This document shows, piece by piece, positions 1-14,157 of a stretch of 25,000 bases of DNA. The stretch's first letter is position 1. Each line of letters begins with the position of its first letter. The stretch is from Salpingoeca rosetta (taxonomy: Eukaryota > Opisthokonta > Choanoflagellata > Craspedida > Salpingoecidae): contig NW_004754913.1 in assembly GCF_000188695.1 (NCBI RefSeq), forward strand, positions 179,077-204,076, in the 5' to 3' direction. The notes beneath the pieces were generated by a model. It was not told the origin of the DNA and did not search any database. It was given only the letters and a program-made list of their open reading frames with translations. The position numbers and the translations under genes are program-made.

Positions 1-57
1 CGACACGCAAACGAACGAGGGTACGCAATGCAACACGGATAGGTGCGAACACAAGCG

Positions 58-125
<68 letters not shown>

Positions 126-173
126 TATTTGTGGACAAGTTTGCCCCACTTCAACAGAGAGCAGTGCACGCAC

Positions 174-405
174 TTGCACGCCATGTCTATGTAAGTGATG
201 GCATCTCTGTATTTGCTGAATGCCTCCCGGTACCGCAGCAAGAACCCGTCTTCAGCCGACCGCGCCAGTTCCTAACAGGTACGATGAATAGTACACGCAT
301 GAATGCGTGTCGATGTGACATGCACGCTATCATCCACAAACGCACGTACACATATACACATGCACACGTACATCCGCACCCACACACACACTCTCTCTCT
401 ATCTA

Positions 406-441
<36 letters not shown>

Positions 442-1076
442 GCACACGCTGCAACCAAGGTTGCAGAACTCACGGTGCGAATGACGGTGGCTTTGGCTGC
501 AAAGGTGGCGGCAACATCAAGGTAGAGGCTCGGTGCATGTGGTCCGACACAGAGGGTATGCACGTCCTGGAACAGAAACTGCCACTTGCTCTTGTCCACA
601 TACACGCTGCCGTCTTGCAGCAGGGCCTCCTCATCACGGGTGAGGTGCCACGTGGCTGCGGCTTGATCAATCGCGCGCCGCAGGACGAGCGAGTCATCGA
701 TATCGCCAGCCCCGCCGCTGATCGTGCTGGTGCTGGGCACTGGTTCTGCTGGGCGCGCGGGTGTTGTGGCTGCTCGTGGCGTGGGTCGTGCTGGTGCACG
801 GGAGGGCTGTCGCTGAGCAGGCTGCTGGTGCCTGTGTGGTGTGGGCTGCTGCGTTGGTGGTGGGCTGGTGAGTGCCTGTGACAAGCGCCGGTGCTCGTGG
901 AGATGGCTCATCTGGCTGGCAATGGCCACAGCAACCACGCCTACGCGCTTCATGCTGTCGCCTTCTTCGCCCGCACACAGCAGGCCGCGGATTGTGGCCA
1001 GCGCCGGCTCCGCATACGGCTCATACTTGCCCCTGAACATCGTCGCTCCGATGATGCGCGATGTGACAACAAGCAA
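174..1076 (-). CDS. Unrecognised protein, 5' part only (two exons, runs off left edge)
   Basis: Exon 1 runs 1076 to 474 (201 codons, phase 0) and ends at a perfect GTGAGT donor (473-468). Exon 2 begins at 271 after a TTAG acceptor and continues in frame to about 174, where GTGCGT is the best donor; the next intron is the (CA)n block at 61-122 (GT on the coding strand). Exon 1 has an N-terminal segment starting MLVVTSRIIGATMFRGKYEP, a Pro/Ala/Thr-rich linker of about 60 residues, then a folded-looking part containing TWHLTRDEEALLQDGSVYVD and KSKWQFLFQDVHTL. Exon 2 reads ELARSAEDGFLLRYREAFSK and then YRDAITYIDMA. I do not recognise a family. The second Met (MFRGKYEP) is an alternative start. 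Splicing is well supported by phase; function is unknown. Confidence 0.6.
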
Positions 1077-1347
1077 GCGATGGGCGGTGCCGTCTTGCCT
1101 TCTTGCCTGGTTGGTTGCTTGGTTGTGTGATCTGGCTGTTGCTGAACGACGACAAAACCGAATCGAACTGTCGACGGCTCACGACACCACAAATTATTTG
1201 TTTTGGTTGCCGTGCGGACTGTGAGAAGGACAGCTGCACTGCTGACGTTCACGTCGACACAACACGTTTGTCCACACCACCCACACTCATTGATCCACTA
1301 GACACAGCCCAAGCCCACGTCAGCGTCAACGCGCAAGGAAAGGGAGG
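1077..1347. promoter_or_regulatory. Divergent intergenic region, presumed bidirectional promoter
   Basis: These 271 bp separate the start codons of the unrecognised minus gene (1076) and the ankyrin gene (1348). No TATA box or other motif stands out. The promoter role is inferred only from the head-to-head arrangement. The similar spacing of the PSMD12/PIH1D1 pair, once its transposon is subtracted, makes compact shared promoters look normal here. Confidence 0.4.
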
Positions 1348-4300
1348 ATGGGTGCTCTTCACGAAGCGTGTATTGAAGGGGATGTGCGGAAGGTCACCTC
1401 GCTGCTGAACGGAGGCTGGCTCTCCCGTGCAAAGGACGTCAACGAACGAGACGAGCATGTGAGACTTGCGCATGTGTGCAGTCGTGGTCGTGGTTGTGGT
1501 CTTGGCTGTCCTGATCGTTCTGATCGTGGTTGTCCTGGCGGTGATGATGGTTGCTTCCCTGTTCTGGATGGCTGTCATTTCCTTCTGGCTGTGGCGGTGT
1601 GTGTTGTTGTTGCTTGCGTCTTTTTGGAGCACTGAGACACAATCATGCGCGCGCTCACAGTCGCTTGTCATGCACGCTTCCCTTCTCGCTTGCTTGGCCT
1701 TGCTTCCACTTGTGGCTGCGTTACTTTGGAATATCGATGATGGATACTCGTGCAAGGGTGCTACTGGGCTGCACTATGCCACCCGAAGCGGCGATCTGCC
1801 GTTGGCCGAGCTCCTTCTCCAGCGCGGCGCCAACCCTTCCATCAAAGACCACGCGGTGCGCCTCGAAATGTCCATTCGTGTGTTTCTGTGTGCTTGTGTT
1901 TGTATGTGTGTGTATGTGCGTGTGTGTGTGTGTCACAAACACACACACACTCTCTCTCTCTCTCTCTCTCTGTCTCTCTGTGTGTGTGTGTCTCTCTCTC
2001 TCTCTGTGTGTGTTCGGTTGCATTTGTTGGCGGCATGTGCCACGCTCACACCAAACATGATCATGTGGTCCCTTGTTTCTTCCTGTTGTGCGCGATGCCA
2101 CAGGGCAAGACACCGCTGTATCAGGCCAGCCAACGTGGCTTTGCAGAGCTCGTGAATCTGCTGCTGGAGCACGGCGCAACCGTGCAGGACAAAGACAACG
2201 AGGTGTACAAGTTGTGCTTTTCTGCTTGCGTGCGTGCGTGCGTGCGTATGTGTGTGTGTGTGACTGCGCGTACCTGCGAACAAGTTTGCTTGTGTGCCTG
2301 TGTGTGTACGTATGCAAGTGCACCAAGTGTACAGGCGTGGCTGCCTCCTGTCCGTGGTTGCGAATGCAAGCGCTCATCACTGTTGTCTTACCGGTTGTGC
2401 GACGCGCGTTACAGGGCCGCCAAGCACTTCACGTCGCCCACACCCCCGGCATTGTCCATCTGCTGGTGGAGCGTGGCGCCGATGTCAACGCCGCTTCCAA
2501 CCAGGTCTGGGCGTGCTGCCGTGCGCTGTGTATCCGGGCTTGGCCGTGCGTGGCCTTTGAGCAAGCCAAAAATGACTCCCCCCTGATCCACCCAATTCCA
2601 CCGCGCCACAATCACACACACACACACACACACACGCATGCAAGTTTTGTTTTGGATAACATAACATCATCGAGCCACAAGTATCTTGTTTGCTCCAAAC
2701 ACACTCATCACCCATCACACACCAACGCTCACCATCGCCACCTTCACCAATAGGGCCACACACCGGCACACTTTGCGGGCGCGCACAACGACGAGACGCT
2801 TGAGATGCTGCTCAGCCTCGGCGCAAACCCAACACTGAAAGACGAACACGTGCGTGCGAAGACTGCTGTGTCTGTGTGAAGAGTAAATACACATGGGCTG
2901 ACCTGCACTGTGATTCACGCACACAAACAAACGTTCACGTGTTTCATCCGTGCGTATGGAAAAACTGCAAACCTCACCTGACCCATGACATTGTTTATGT
3001 GTACATGTGTGTGTGTGTGGTTTTGAGTTCACAGGGCCAGACACCGCTGGACATTGCGCGTGCCCAGAACAGGCCGACCGCGGTTGCGACGCTGCTGTCT
3101 GCCCTGTATCCGCTGCACGCGGCATGCCACGCCGGCAATGCCGATTACGCCAGCGCTCACCTGCAGAGAGGCGCAGACCCAAACGAGCAGGATGACAAGG
3201 TGTGTGTGTGTGTGTGTGCGTGGTTGTATGTGTGCATGTGGGAGAGAGAGAGTGTGTGTGTATGTGTGTGTGTTGGAGTGTGCGTGCTTGCTCGTGTGCG
3301 TTCGCGGGATTCCTTGTGTGTGTGCTCTGTTTGCTGCTGGCCTCTTTGCTTGCCTGTTTCTCTTCCCCTCCACCTGCCATTCTTTCAAGATCCACGTCTT
3401 TCATCCGCTTACTCTTGGTGATGTGACTGGTCAATGGTCGCAATTCAGGGCCGCACTGCATTGCATCACGCAGCGATGGAAGGATTTCCCGCCATTGCCA
3501 AACTCCTCCTCGACAACGGTGGAAAACCGGACATCCAAGACAATATTGTGCGTTCACAGTGCGAATGTGTGTGTTTGTGTGTGCGCGTGTGTGCGCGTGT
3601 GTGTGCGCGCGCGTGTGTATGCGTGTGTGATCTCATCTCTTCTTGCCTTTTTCCATCAAGTTTGTGCTGTGGATAGTCTGTTCCCAGTCTTCATTCTTTC
3701 ATCGCCTCGCACCTCCAATGCCTGCGCGCGTGTTCACGAACCGCCTGGCATACCAATCTCACACCGCCCTCTTCCTGTTGCATGTATGACTCTCAGGGGT
3801 GGACGGCTTTGCACCATGCTGTGCATGCCCAGAAGAAGGACGTGGTGCAGGTGCTTCTGACTGCCGAGGCAAATGCAACCATCGGCGATGCACAGGTGCA
3901 CGCACACACACACACTCTCTCTCTCTCTTATACACGCACACACACACACACACGTATGCACGCACACACACGCATGCACACATCATCAACCAACGAAACT
4001 GCATGCACATCTGCAACGCAACCTGTCGCAGGGCCGCCTGCCCATTCATCTTGCGCAGGACGCTGACGACAAGGAGACAGTTGCCGTTCTGCAGAAAGTC
4101 ATCGTATGTTTGATGATGTGTACATCACCAGCACTCACTTGTTCCGCGTAGTTGTGTGTCTGCGTGTGTATCTGCGTGTGTGCGTGTCTACTCATCAATC
4201 CCTTGTGCTGTCGCGCACCGCACTGCACAAGCATATACACAGCACACATACACGACACTCGCTTTCAGCGCCGAACACTCACATGTTCGCTCCATGTATG

Positions 4301-4815
4301 CATGCGTGCTAAACCCATATTAGATGCAGCAAGTTGAGACAGCCGCCCGCACCCGGGCTTCCGAGTCATCATCATCGTCATCGTCATCTGCACCCGCCGC
4401 CAGTGCCCAGCGCCGCGGTGGCAGCGACAGGGCAGCCGTGATTGTGAAGGATGATGACGGTGATGATGATGATGATGATGACAACGATGGCCACGACGAT
4501 GGTGGCAATGGTGGGGACGCAAGGGGCGCTGCGGATGCCAGTGGTGATGGCCGACGCGTGAGCGGTCTTTCTGCTGCTGAAGTGCGGCGGCAGGAGGTGC
4601 GCGAGATGCAGCGGCGGCAGGAGCAACTGCGACACGACGAACGGCTGTGGCAGCGACAACAGGCACTGCAACGCCGACAGCAGCAGCAGCAGAAACAACA
4701 GCAGCAGCAGCGACGAATGCAACAGCAAAAACAACAACAACAGCAGCAGCAGAAACAACAGCAGCAGCAGCGACGAATGCAACAGCAAAAACAACAACAA
4801 CAGCAGCAGCAGAAA

Positions 4816-4862
<47 letters not shown>

Positions 4863-5397
4863 ACGCGCGCGCTCCCAGGGTGCACGTGAACAGGGCAGCA
4901 ATGGCCACGCACATGGCGGGACACCTCAGTCCCATGGGAGGCACCCTGCTGCGCGTGCTCGCACGGTGAGAATGGCAATTCAGTTTGATGATGGGTTGAA
5001 GACGCTCACCATGAAAGCTTGCAACATTTCTCCAATACTCACACGCACGCACACACACACACACACACACATACACCACTTGAATGTGACGCAGTCAAAC
5101 GCTGTGAGAACAGCTGTTGCTGCTGCTGCAGCTGCAGGAACAACAGCGACGACAGCTGCAGCAACAACGCAGCCACCTGCCCACGCTGTGTTCTGGGCGT
5201 GGCTGCGACAGGAAGGGTTTGCGCGCACCCTTGGGCCCGTGTTGAAGGAGCTTGGCGTGGACGATGTGGAGGCATGCCGTGCCTGCATTGACCTCGGCTC
5301 GGAATTCCGCAAGCAGATGATGGAATCTGGGGCCAAGTTTGGGCATGTGGCCAAGTTTGTCAAGCGGTTCAACACCAAGTTCCCACCATCGCTGTGA
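1348..5397 (+). CDS. Ankyrin-repeat protein with polyQ region and C-terminal SAM-like domain
   Basis: Eleven exons, all joined in phase 0: 1348-1458, 1757-1855, 2104-2202, 2415-2504, 2754-2849, 3035-3199, 3449-3547, 3797-3895, 4032-4103, 4324-4965, 5095-5397 (stop TGA 5395-5397). The product is 624 aa. Residues 1-310 are about ten ankyrin repeats; exons typically open with G-x-T-x-L-H-x-A (for example [26 protein letters not shown]) and end with the loop before the next repeat. Residues 311-430 are low-complexity, with Ser runs and an Asp-rich stretch. Residues 430-490 are Gln-rich with a duplicated 20-residue unit. Residues about 556-620 ([16 protein letters not shown], then [12 protein letters not shown]) look like a SAM domain, which usually mediates oligomerisation. 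The likely role is a cytoplasmic scaffold; no partner can be named. Introns carry GT, CA and CT repeats. The last intron is 129 bp, open in frame, and could be retained. Confidence 0.85.
4681..4829 (+). repeat. 60-bp coding minisatellite, 2.5 copies (Gln-rich)
   Basis: Positions 4681-4740 and 4741-4800 are identical over all 60 bases, and 4801-4829 repeats the first 29. The unit is a multiple of three and encodes [20 protein letters not shown], so copy-number change keeps the reading frame. It lies in exon 10 of the ankyrin gene and merges into a further CAG/CAA tract up to about 4862. Confidence 0.95.
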
Positions 5398-5610
5398 TGA
5401 TGACGTGCTTGATTGTTTCATGGGGGACGCAAGATGTGATATGATAGCTGCACCCAATGGGCAAAGGAAGGGCCGTGGCTGCTGTGAATGGCTGTTTCAC
5501 TTACGCTTTGCTTCATGTGTTGTTGGTTCTGTGTTACACGCTGTTTGGTTTTTGTGCTGGTGTGCTTGTTCATCTGACAGCCCACTGCACTGCGCCTTGC
5601 CTGCTTTGTG

Positions 5611-5665
<55 letters not shown>

Positions 5666-5958
5666 GTTACATTGCTTGCTCTGCGGCCAACCACCACTGT
5701 CGCCTACCAAGTACATCATTCCAAACTAACATAAAGTGAGGTGAGAGGTCGCACAGCAGACACCACACCAAGACACCACACCACACCATACCAGAGCAGA
5801 CACGCAAACGAAGAAGAAGAGGAAGGCGTGTCCCGTTTTCTGCGTCTGAAAAACACATTGGCATTGTGCAACAACACATACAGCCATACACAACACCCTT
5901 CTTGTTCACTGCAACACCGCGATAGAGATCAAGACGCCAGAGAAGAAAGGCAGCGAGG
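5398..5958. other. Intergenic: 3' flank of ankyrin gene and 5' flank of PCYT2
   Basis: These 561 bp lie between two genes in tandem. They hold a (GT)n microsatellite at 5612-5664 and a CCACACCA-rich stretch around 5760-5790. I see no coding exon, clear polyadenylation signal or TATA box. The PCYT2 promoter and 5' UTR should be in the last 250 bp. Confidence 0.6.
5612..5664 (+). repeat. (GT)n microsatellite
   Basis: About 26 uninterrupted GT units, one of the few long dinucleotide runs here that is intergenic rather than intronic. Confidence 0.95.
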
Positions 5959-9295
<3,337 letters not shown>

Positions 9296-9881
9296 GGCTG
9301 CCCTTTGCTGCTGGCATTGCACGTGATGTGAAGACAAGAAACACGAGGAGCAACCCTCATTGCCAACTGCATGCATGCAAGCAAGCAAGCAAGTTCGTGC
9401 TGTTTCCATCTGTCCCACCCACACCCTCTTCTCTCTTGTTCTGAGTGTGCCCTTCTCTCCGCACCCATCCAAATAGTCAACTACAGATTTCGCGCACCCT
9501 GATCATCGCAGCATCGTCGCATGCAGTGCACGTCACATCACTGCGAATGTGTGCGTGTTCATGGGTTCCTCGCCCAATACACAGCATGAGGCTTTCGACA
9601 GCACCAGGCTATGGTTGACATTACATTAATGAGCTCGTTTCCATTCATCTCTCATCGGTTCATTTCTTCGGACCACACAAACGACAAAAGGAGGGGCACT
9701 TGACTGCGATCGTGATGTTAGGCTTGCATGGCGCGTGCACTGTGATAACACATGCAACACATCATCACTCTCGCCATCGCCTCAAACGCAACTGCAAAAC
9801 AAAGCCACAGAGTCCAAACACGGCGTTCTTGAGATGTGGGCTCGCGGAGGTGGAGGAGGCGGGGTGGACACGTGTGTGCGC
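9296..9881. other. Convergent 3' intergenic region between PCYT2 and PSMD12
   Basis: These 586 bp separate the two stop codons. I see no conserved exon and no canonical AATAAA. A short GCAA-type repeat occurs around 9370-9390. The open frames here are short and do not resemble known proteins. Confidence 0.6.
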
Positions 9882-11403
9882 TCAGACCTGGTGCACCATG
9901 CGCTCCTTCTGGATGAGATGTGTTGCCTTGTCGACCAACGACATGAGATGGCTGGCAACAACGCAATCGTGGCCGTTCAAAGCAACCGCGGAAGCGGGTG
10001 TGGAGTGAGAAAAGGGCGGCACCACAGAAACGAGATCATACGCAAGACTAGAGACACAAGATCAGAAATGAGCTGGTTGCAAAATACAAGGAACCGCGAC
10101 CCTATCACACCTCCCCAACAAACTGACACAAACACGTGTCACCACCGCCACCACAACTGTCATTGGTGCTCACCTGAGACCGCTGCCCCAGTCGTTGAGC
10201 ACCTGGTTTGCCTTTGGCTTCGGCTTGAACACAATCACGCGCGCAGGGCGGTCAATCTTCGCATACACCGTCTTGAGCGTCACCAGCCGCGACAAATACT
10301 TCTCCGCATCCTGCGAGCCGGGTTCGGGGTGGTGGTGGTGGTGGTGGTGGTGGTGGTTGATGGGACGAAACCAACACGTCACGGTGAACGATGGTGGGTA
10401 AAGACGGTACACAGCGCGATGCGCGGACGTGTCAAGACACACATACACATACAAACACAAACACGCAATACACACAAACACAAACAGAATAAGCACACAC
10501 ACACACACCTTCTCTGTGAGGTCAAGGAGCTCGGCCATTCGGGACGTGCGCATGCGCGTGTAGTACATCGCCATCACGCGAATGTTCTGTGACGAGCAAA
10601 CAACATAACGGGTGATTGTTGGGGGGGGGGGTGGGTGGCATGTCATTTGTGATGCTCAGTAGACGCGCTGATGCACGGATGCACAGACATGAGCATTTCA
10701 ACAGGTGCACAGGCAAGCAAGAACCCAAATCATCAAGACCACACACATACAAAACACACAAGAACACACACACACACACGCAAGAACACACACACACGCA
10801 CGCAAGAACGCATACATACACACAACGCACGTGTTCGATGATGCGGTCCCTGAGTTCGCTCCACTGCTTCTCGCCCTGCTCTGTGGCGGCAAACACGTCT
10901 GTGCTGCGGAGGAACGGTGCAAACTGCGTCTCAAACACACGCCAGGGCCGCACTTCGTCGGTGGTGAACACCGACAGCAGCGACTGCGCTTCCGGCAGGT
11001 CCTCAAGCACCGGGTCCTGACGGGCGGACACGGCAGCGACAGAGGCGGTGGTGGTGGCGGCGGCGGTCGAGAGAGAGTTATGAGCACACGCATGTTCGCA
11101 CGCATACACGTACACATGTTCGCACGCACACACACACACACGCACACACGCACACGTACACGTACATACGCACATGCACGCACGTCCGCACACACACACG
11201 CACACATGCACGTACATACACATATGCGGCCCCCTTCACCCGATAGGTCCACAGGCGCACCTCTGAGACGCGGGCGATGAGATCGGCCTGTTCGTTGTCG
11301 TACGGCGCAAGGACGAGATACAGCACCGCGCTCTGAAACTCCTTCTTCGCAGCTGTCGCCATGAACACGTCATCGCCACCATCATATCCACATGAACAAC
11401 AGC

Positions 11404-11500
<97 letters not shown>

Positions 11501-13697
11501 TTATCATCATCGACATCCGTGTCAGCATGGGAGCAACGTGAAACGTGTGCGCTCGAGACGCTCGTTATCTCCACCACCACATGTACACATGTGTGTATTG
11601 GTTTGTGTTTGTGTTTGTTCCCACTACCCCTGTACTAACACACAAATGCATACACACAAGAGCGTGTGCTCACCCTCAGCGTCGGCCTTGACAGATGGGG
11701 TGTCGAAGATAGACCGGTGGTGCTTGCACATGTCCAGATACCTGTGGTGCGCAATGGGGACAAGAGAGGGGTGATGCACAATGAGGAACAGTAAGACATG
11801 ACATCTAACAGCAAGAGGCAAGCAAAGAAACACGTGTTGCAGCCCTCTCCACACACACGAACACACACACACACACACGAACACACACACACACACACAC
11901 AAGACCAGCGGGAACAAGCTGACCTCCTGTCGTGTGCGGCGAGCTGGAGCATTTGCCGGTGGTACTTGAGCTTCAGGTCGTGCGTGCTCTCGTCCTTGAA
12001 GAACTTGGTGCTGATCTTCTTGCTGATAATCTGCGCGCGGATGTAGTCGTGCTTGGCGAGACACAGCCGCATCTGCTCCAGGATGAACTCGACCTTCTCC
12101 CGTCGCTCCATCGTGCCGTACGTCTCCACCTGCAGCTCCTGCAGCACGTCCGCAGCCTCTGCACACACGCGCACGCGCACACATTTTGGGCCCGGGGATG
12201 TATGGTGTGTGTGTGTGTGTGTGTGAGTGGGCGAGTGTGTGTGGGGGGGGGGAGTGCGTGTGTGTGCGTGTATGTGGCAGTGTGCACATGTACGTCCAGT
12301 GTGCATAGATGTATGGGCGTGGGCGGCGGTGTCATGTTGAGCGGCACAACACACATTTGGAAACACGTGACGCCACACCACCGCACCTGCGATGTTGCCC
12401 TCTTCCTCCTTGATGCGCGCAAGCTCGCGTGTCAGGCGCGCGCGCTCGTTCTCAACATGGATCTGCACAGCACACAACAACAGCATCACGATAGTTGGTC
12501 GTGAGCTCGGTTCAGGGGGTGACTCGTGGCGCGATAACTCACGTGCATGAAGCACACACACACACACACACACACATACACACACACACGCACGCACGCA
12601 CGAACACACGCACGCACGAACACACTACAGACCTTGCCGGCGGTGATGGTGCGCACGGTATCGAGCATCTTGAGCTTGGTCGCTTTGTCTGGCGCTTGCT
12701 CGATAAACTCGCACACCTTGCGGATCATGTCGGTCACAGCCTGTGCACCATCACAGCACCGGGGTGAGGTGGAGGTGTCACATTTACAAAGGGACAAGCA
12801 CGCAGCAACGGGAGTGGCAGAAGCAGCAACAGTAGCAACAGCGACCACAGTAGCAGCAGCAACAGCAGCCACAGTAGCAGCAGCAACATCGACTTCAGTG
12901 GCAGCAGCAGGAATGCACACACGACCAACACCACAGTCATGGTGACAGCAAGCACGAGCAGCGGTGCCCTTGCCTTCTTGATTTGGCCACGCCGCTTGAT
13001 GAGCATGACAATGTTCTCAAGCATCTTGTCCCATGCTTGCTGCTCAAAGCACATGGTGACAATGTGGACGAGAATGCGGCTTGTCGACTTCATGTCCGCG
13101 GCCTTTAGAAAACAGACACGGCGTTGCACAACGAGCGGTGATTGGAATGGACAGTTACATCGGAAACGCATTGTGAGTGCGAGCTGACTATCAGGGATAG
13201 CACAAACAAAACAGTGAACATGAGGGTTGGAGACAAGACGCACAGCATGGCCTGCTTCATTGTACCATGCGGCTCTTCTTCTCCAGAGGAAGGAGAGACT
13301 CAATGGCCTCGTCCAGCTTTCCATCCTGTTGCGAAGACCAGAAAAGCAAGCACGCAATAGGGTTTGTGTTCAAGGTGTGAGCGAGCGGCACACAAACGCA
13401 GGCGAGAGTGAAGGACGACACAATCGAGGTGAATGACATGGTACACTAACGCTAACACACACACACACACACCACACAGTAAGTACTTGTCAAGCACACA
13501 CCACACACAATACACCACACAATACACCACACAATACACATCAAACCAAACAAAAACAAAAAGGAATTGTCGACGTTCTTGAGCGACAAACGTTGCTGGT
13601 CAACCTGTGCGAGGGAGGAAGCGATGGGAAGCGAGGCATCGACCTCCTCCGTGTAGTCGGCCTCTTGTTTGATGATGCGACCCTCGTCCTCAGCCAT
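9882..13697 (-). CDS. PSMD12: 26S proteasome non-ATPase regulatory subunit 12 (Rpn5)
   Basis: Lid subunit of the 19S regulatory particle, with helical repeats and a C-terminal PCI domain that scaffolds the lid. Twelve exons on minus: 13697-13605, 13325-13266, 13102-12974, 12740-12633, 12462-12387, 12158-11924, 11741-11674, 11352-11261, 11016-10831, 10586-10509, 10310-10174, 9951-9882 (stop at 9884-9882). Phases join perfectly to 443 aa (human 456). Family landmarks: [15 protein letters not shown] at the N terminus, [37 protein letters not shown], the PCI-region [16 protein letters not shown] and [20 protein letters not shown], then VLNDWGSGL and the last exon [19 protein letters not shown]. 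The last exon is easy to miss: without it the frame reaches a stop inside the GTGAGC donor. Intron 3 uses a GC donor. The transposon lies 235 bp upstream of the start. Confidence 0.97.
10326..10357 (+). repeat. (GGT)n, i.e. (CCA)n in sense, in PSMD12 intron 10
   Basis: About ten GGT units on plus. In the minus-strand transcript they form a CCA tract shortly upstream of the acceptor CGCAG that precedes the exon starting at 10310. Confidence 0.9.
11395..11500 (+). repeat. (CAA)n trinucleotide repeat in PSMD12 intron 7
   Basis: About 34 CAA units on plus, interrupted once near the left end, reading as UUG repeats in the minus-strand pre-mRNA. They begin about 40 bp from the acceptor of exon 8 (start 11352). 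The plus-strand polyglutamine frame over this run is spurious because it is intronic on the opposite strand. The Gln-rich gene carries the same trinucleotide in coding orientation. Confidence 0.95.
12810..12912 (+). repeat. Imperfect CAG/CAA-type repeat in PSMD12 intron 3
   Basis: A degenerate run of AGCAGCAAC and CCACAGTAG units (CTG/TTG-rich in the sense strand), lying between the GC donor of exon 3 and the acceptor of exon 4. It reads as Leu-rich or Ala/Thr-rich in unused frames and is not coding. Confidence 0.8.
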
Positions 13698-13932
13698 CTT
13701 CGCCTTGTGTGAATGTGTGCTTGTTCCTCTGCTCTTCGCTGCTGCTCGCTGGTCTGGGTCGGTGCTTGCGTCCACAACAACAATCAACTGCTCTGGCTGC
13801 TTGTCTTGCTTTTGCTCTGTCTATCGTCTCCGAAACCGTCGTTGAAGAAAAGTAGCGGTATCTTTCAACGAAATTCGGTAATTCTAGGCACACAAGCAAC
13901 AGCAACCTCGCTTGCTCAGTCTCTTCTTGTTC
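13698..13932. promoter_or_regulatory. PSMD12 upstream region, left of the transposon
   Basis: These 235 bp between the PSMD12 start codon and the left terminal repeat should hold its 5' UTR and proximal promoter. I see no TATA box. With the 37 bp left on the PIH1D1 side, this is what remains of a divergent spacer of about 272 bp. Confidence 0.45.
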
Positions 13933-13960
13933 ACAGAGGATGACATCAGTGAGCGGAAAA
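13933..13960 (+). repeat. Left terminal inverted repeat of the transposon (28 bp)
   Basis: Begins ACAGAGGATGACATCAGTGA and continues GCGGAAAA. It is a perfect inverted match to 15977-16004; the match stops just inside the element. It includes TGACATCA, which resembles an ATF/CREB-type site; that reading is speculative. Confidence 0.95.
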
Positions 13961-14157
13961 AATAAGTTTTCATCACCGGCACACATTCAAAACCACCCGA
14001 AATATGCGTCAATCGCTTCCATTGTCCGTTGGCTGTCCCACGCACAACAGAGAACGAAGACAGCAAACCTCAGAGCGCAAGCACAGAACCATCTTTTCCT
14101 GTTACCTCCAGGATTGCCGATTATTCACATTGATGCCAACGACTTTCTGCATCCAAG

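Noticed and set aside
4265..5079. Minus-strand poly-Leu, poly-Cys and poly-Val/Ala open frames
   Set aside because: These are antisense readings of the Gln-rich exon of the ankyrin gene. The same applies to the poly-Cys, poly-Val and poly-Leu plus-strand frames across 19900-20640.
10174..10310. PSMD12 ending at the in-frame stop after GSGLR
   Set aside because: That stop lies inside a consensus CAG|GTGAGC donor. A downstream exon (9951-9882) in the right phase encodes the conserved [13 protein letters not shown] terminus.
11361..11774. Plus-strand polyQ protein
   Set aside because: The (CAA)n run lies in intron 7 of PSMD12 on the other strand, and the frame then crosses the reverse of PSMD12 exon 7.
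13690..13986. Open frames crossing the left transposon boundary
   Set aside because: They are short, have no homology I recognise and span the junction of PSMD12 upstream sequence and TIR. The TIR ATG on this side is not in frame with PSMD12 and soon meets a stop.
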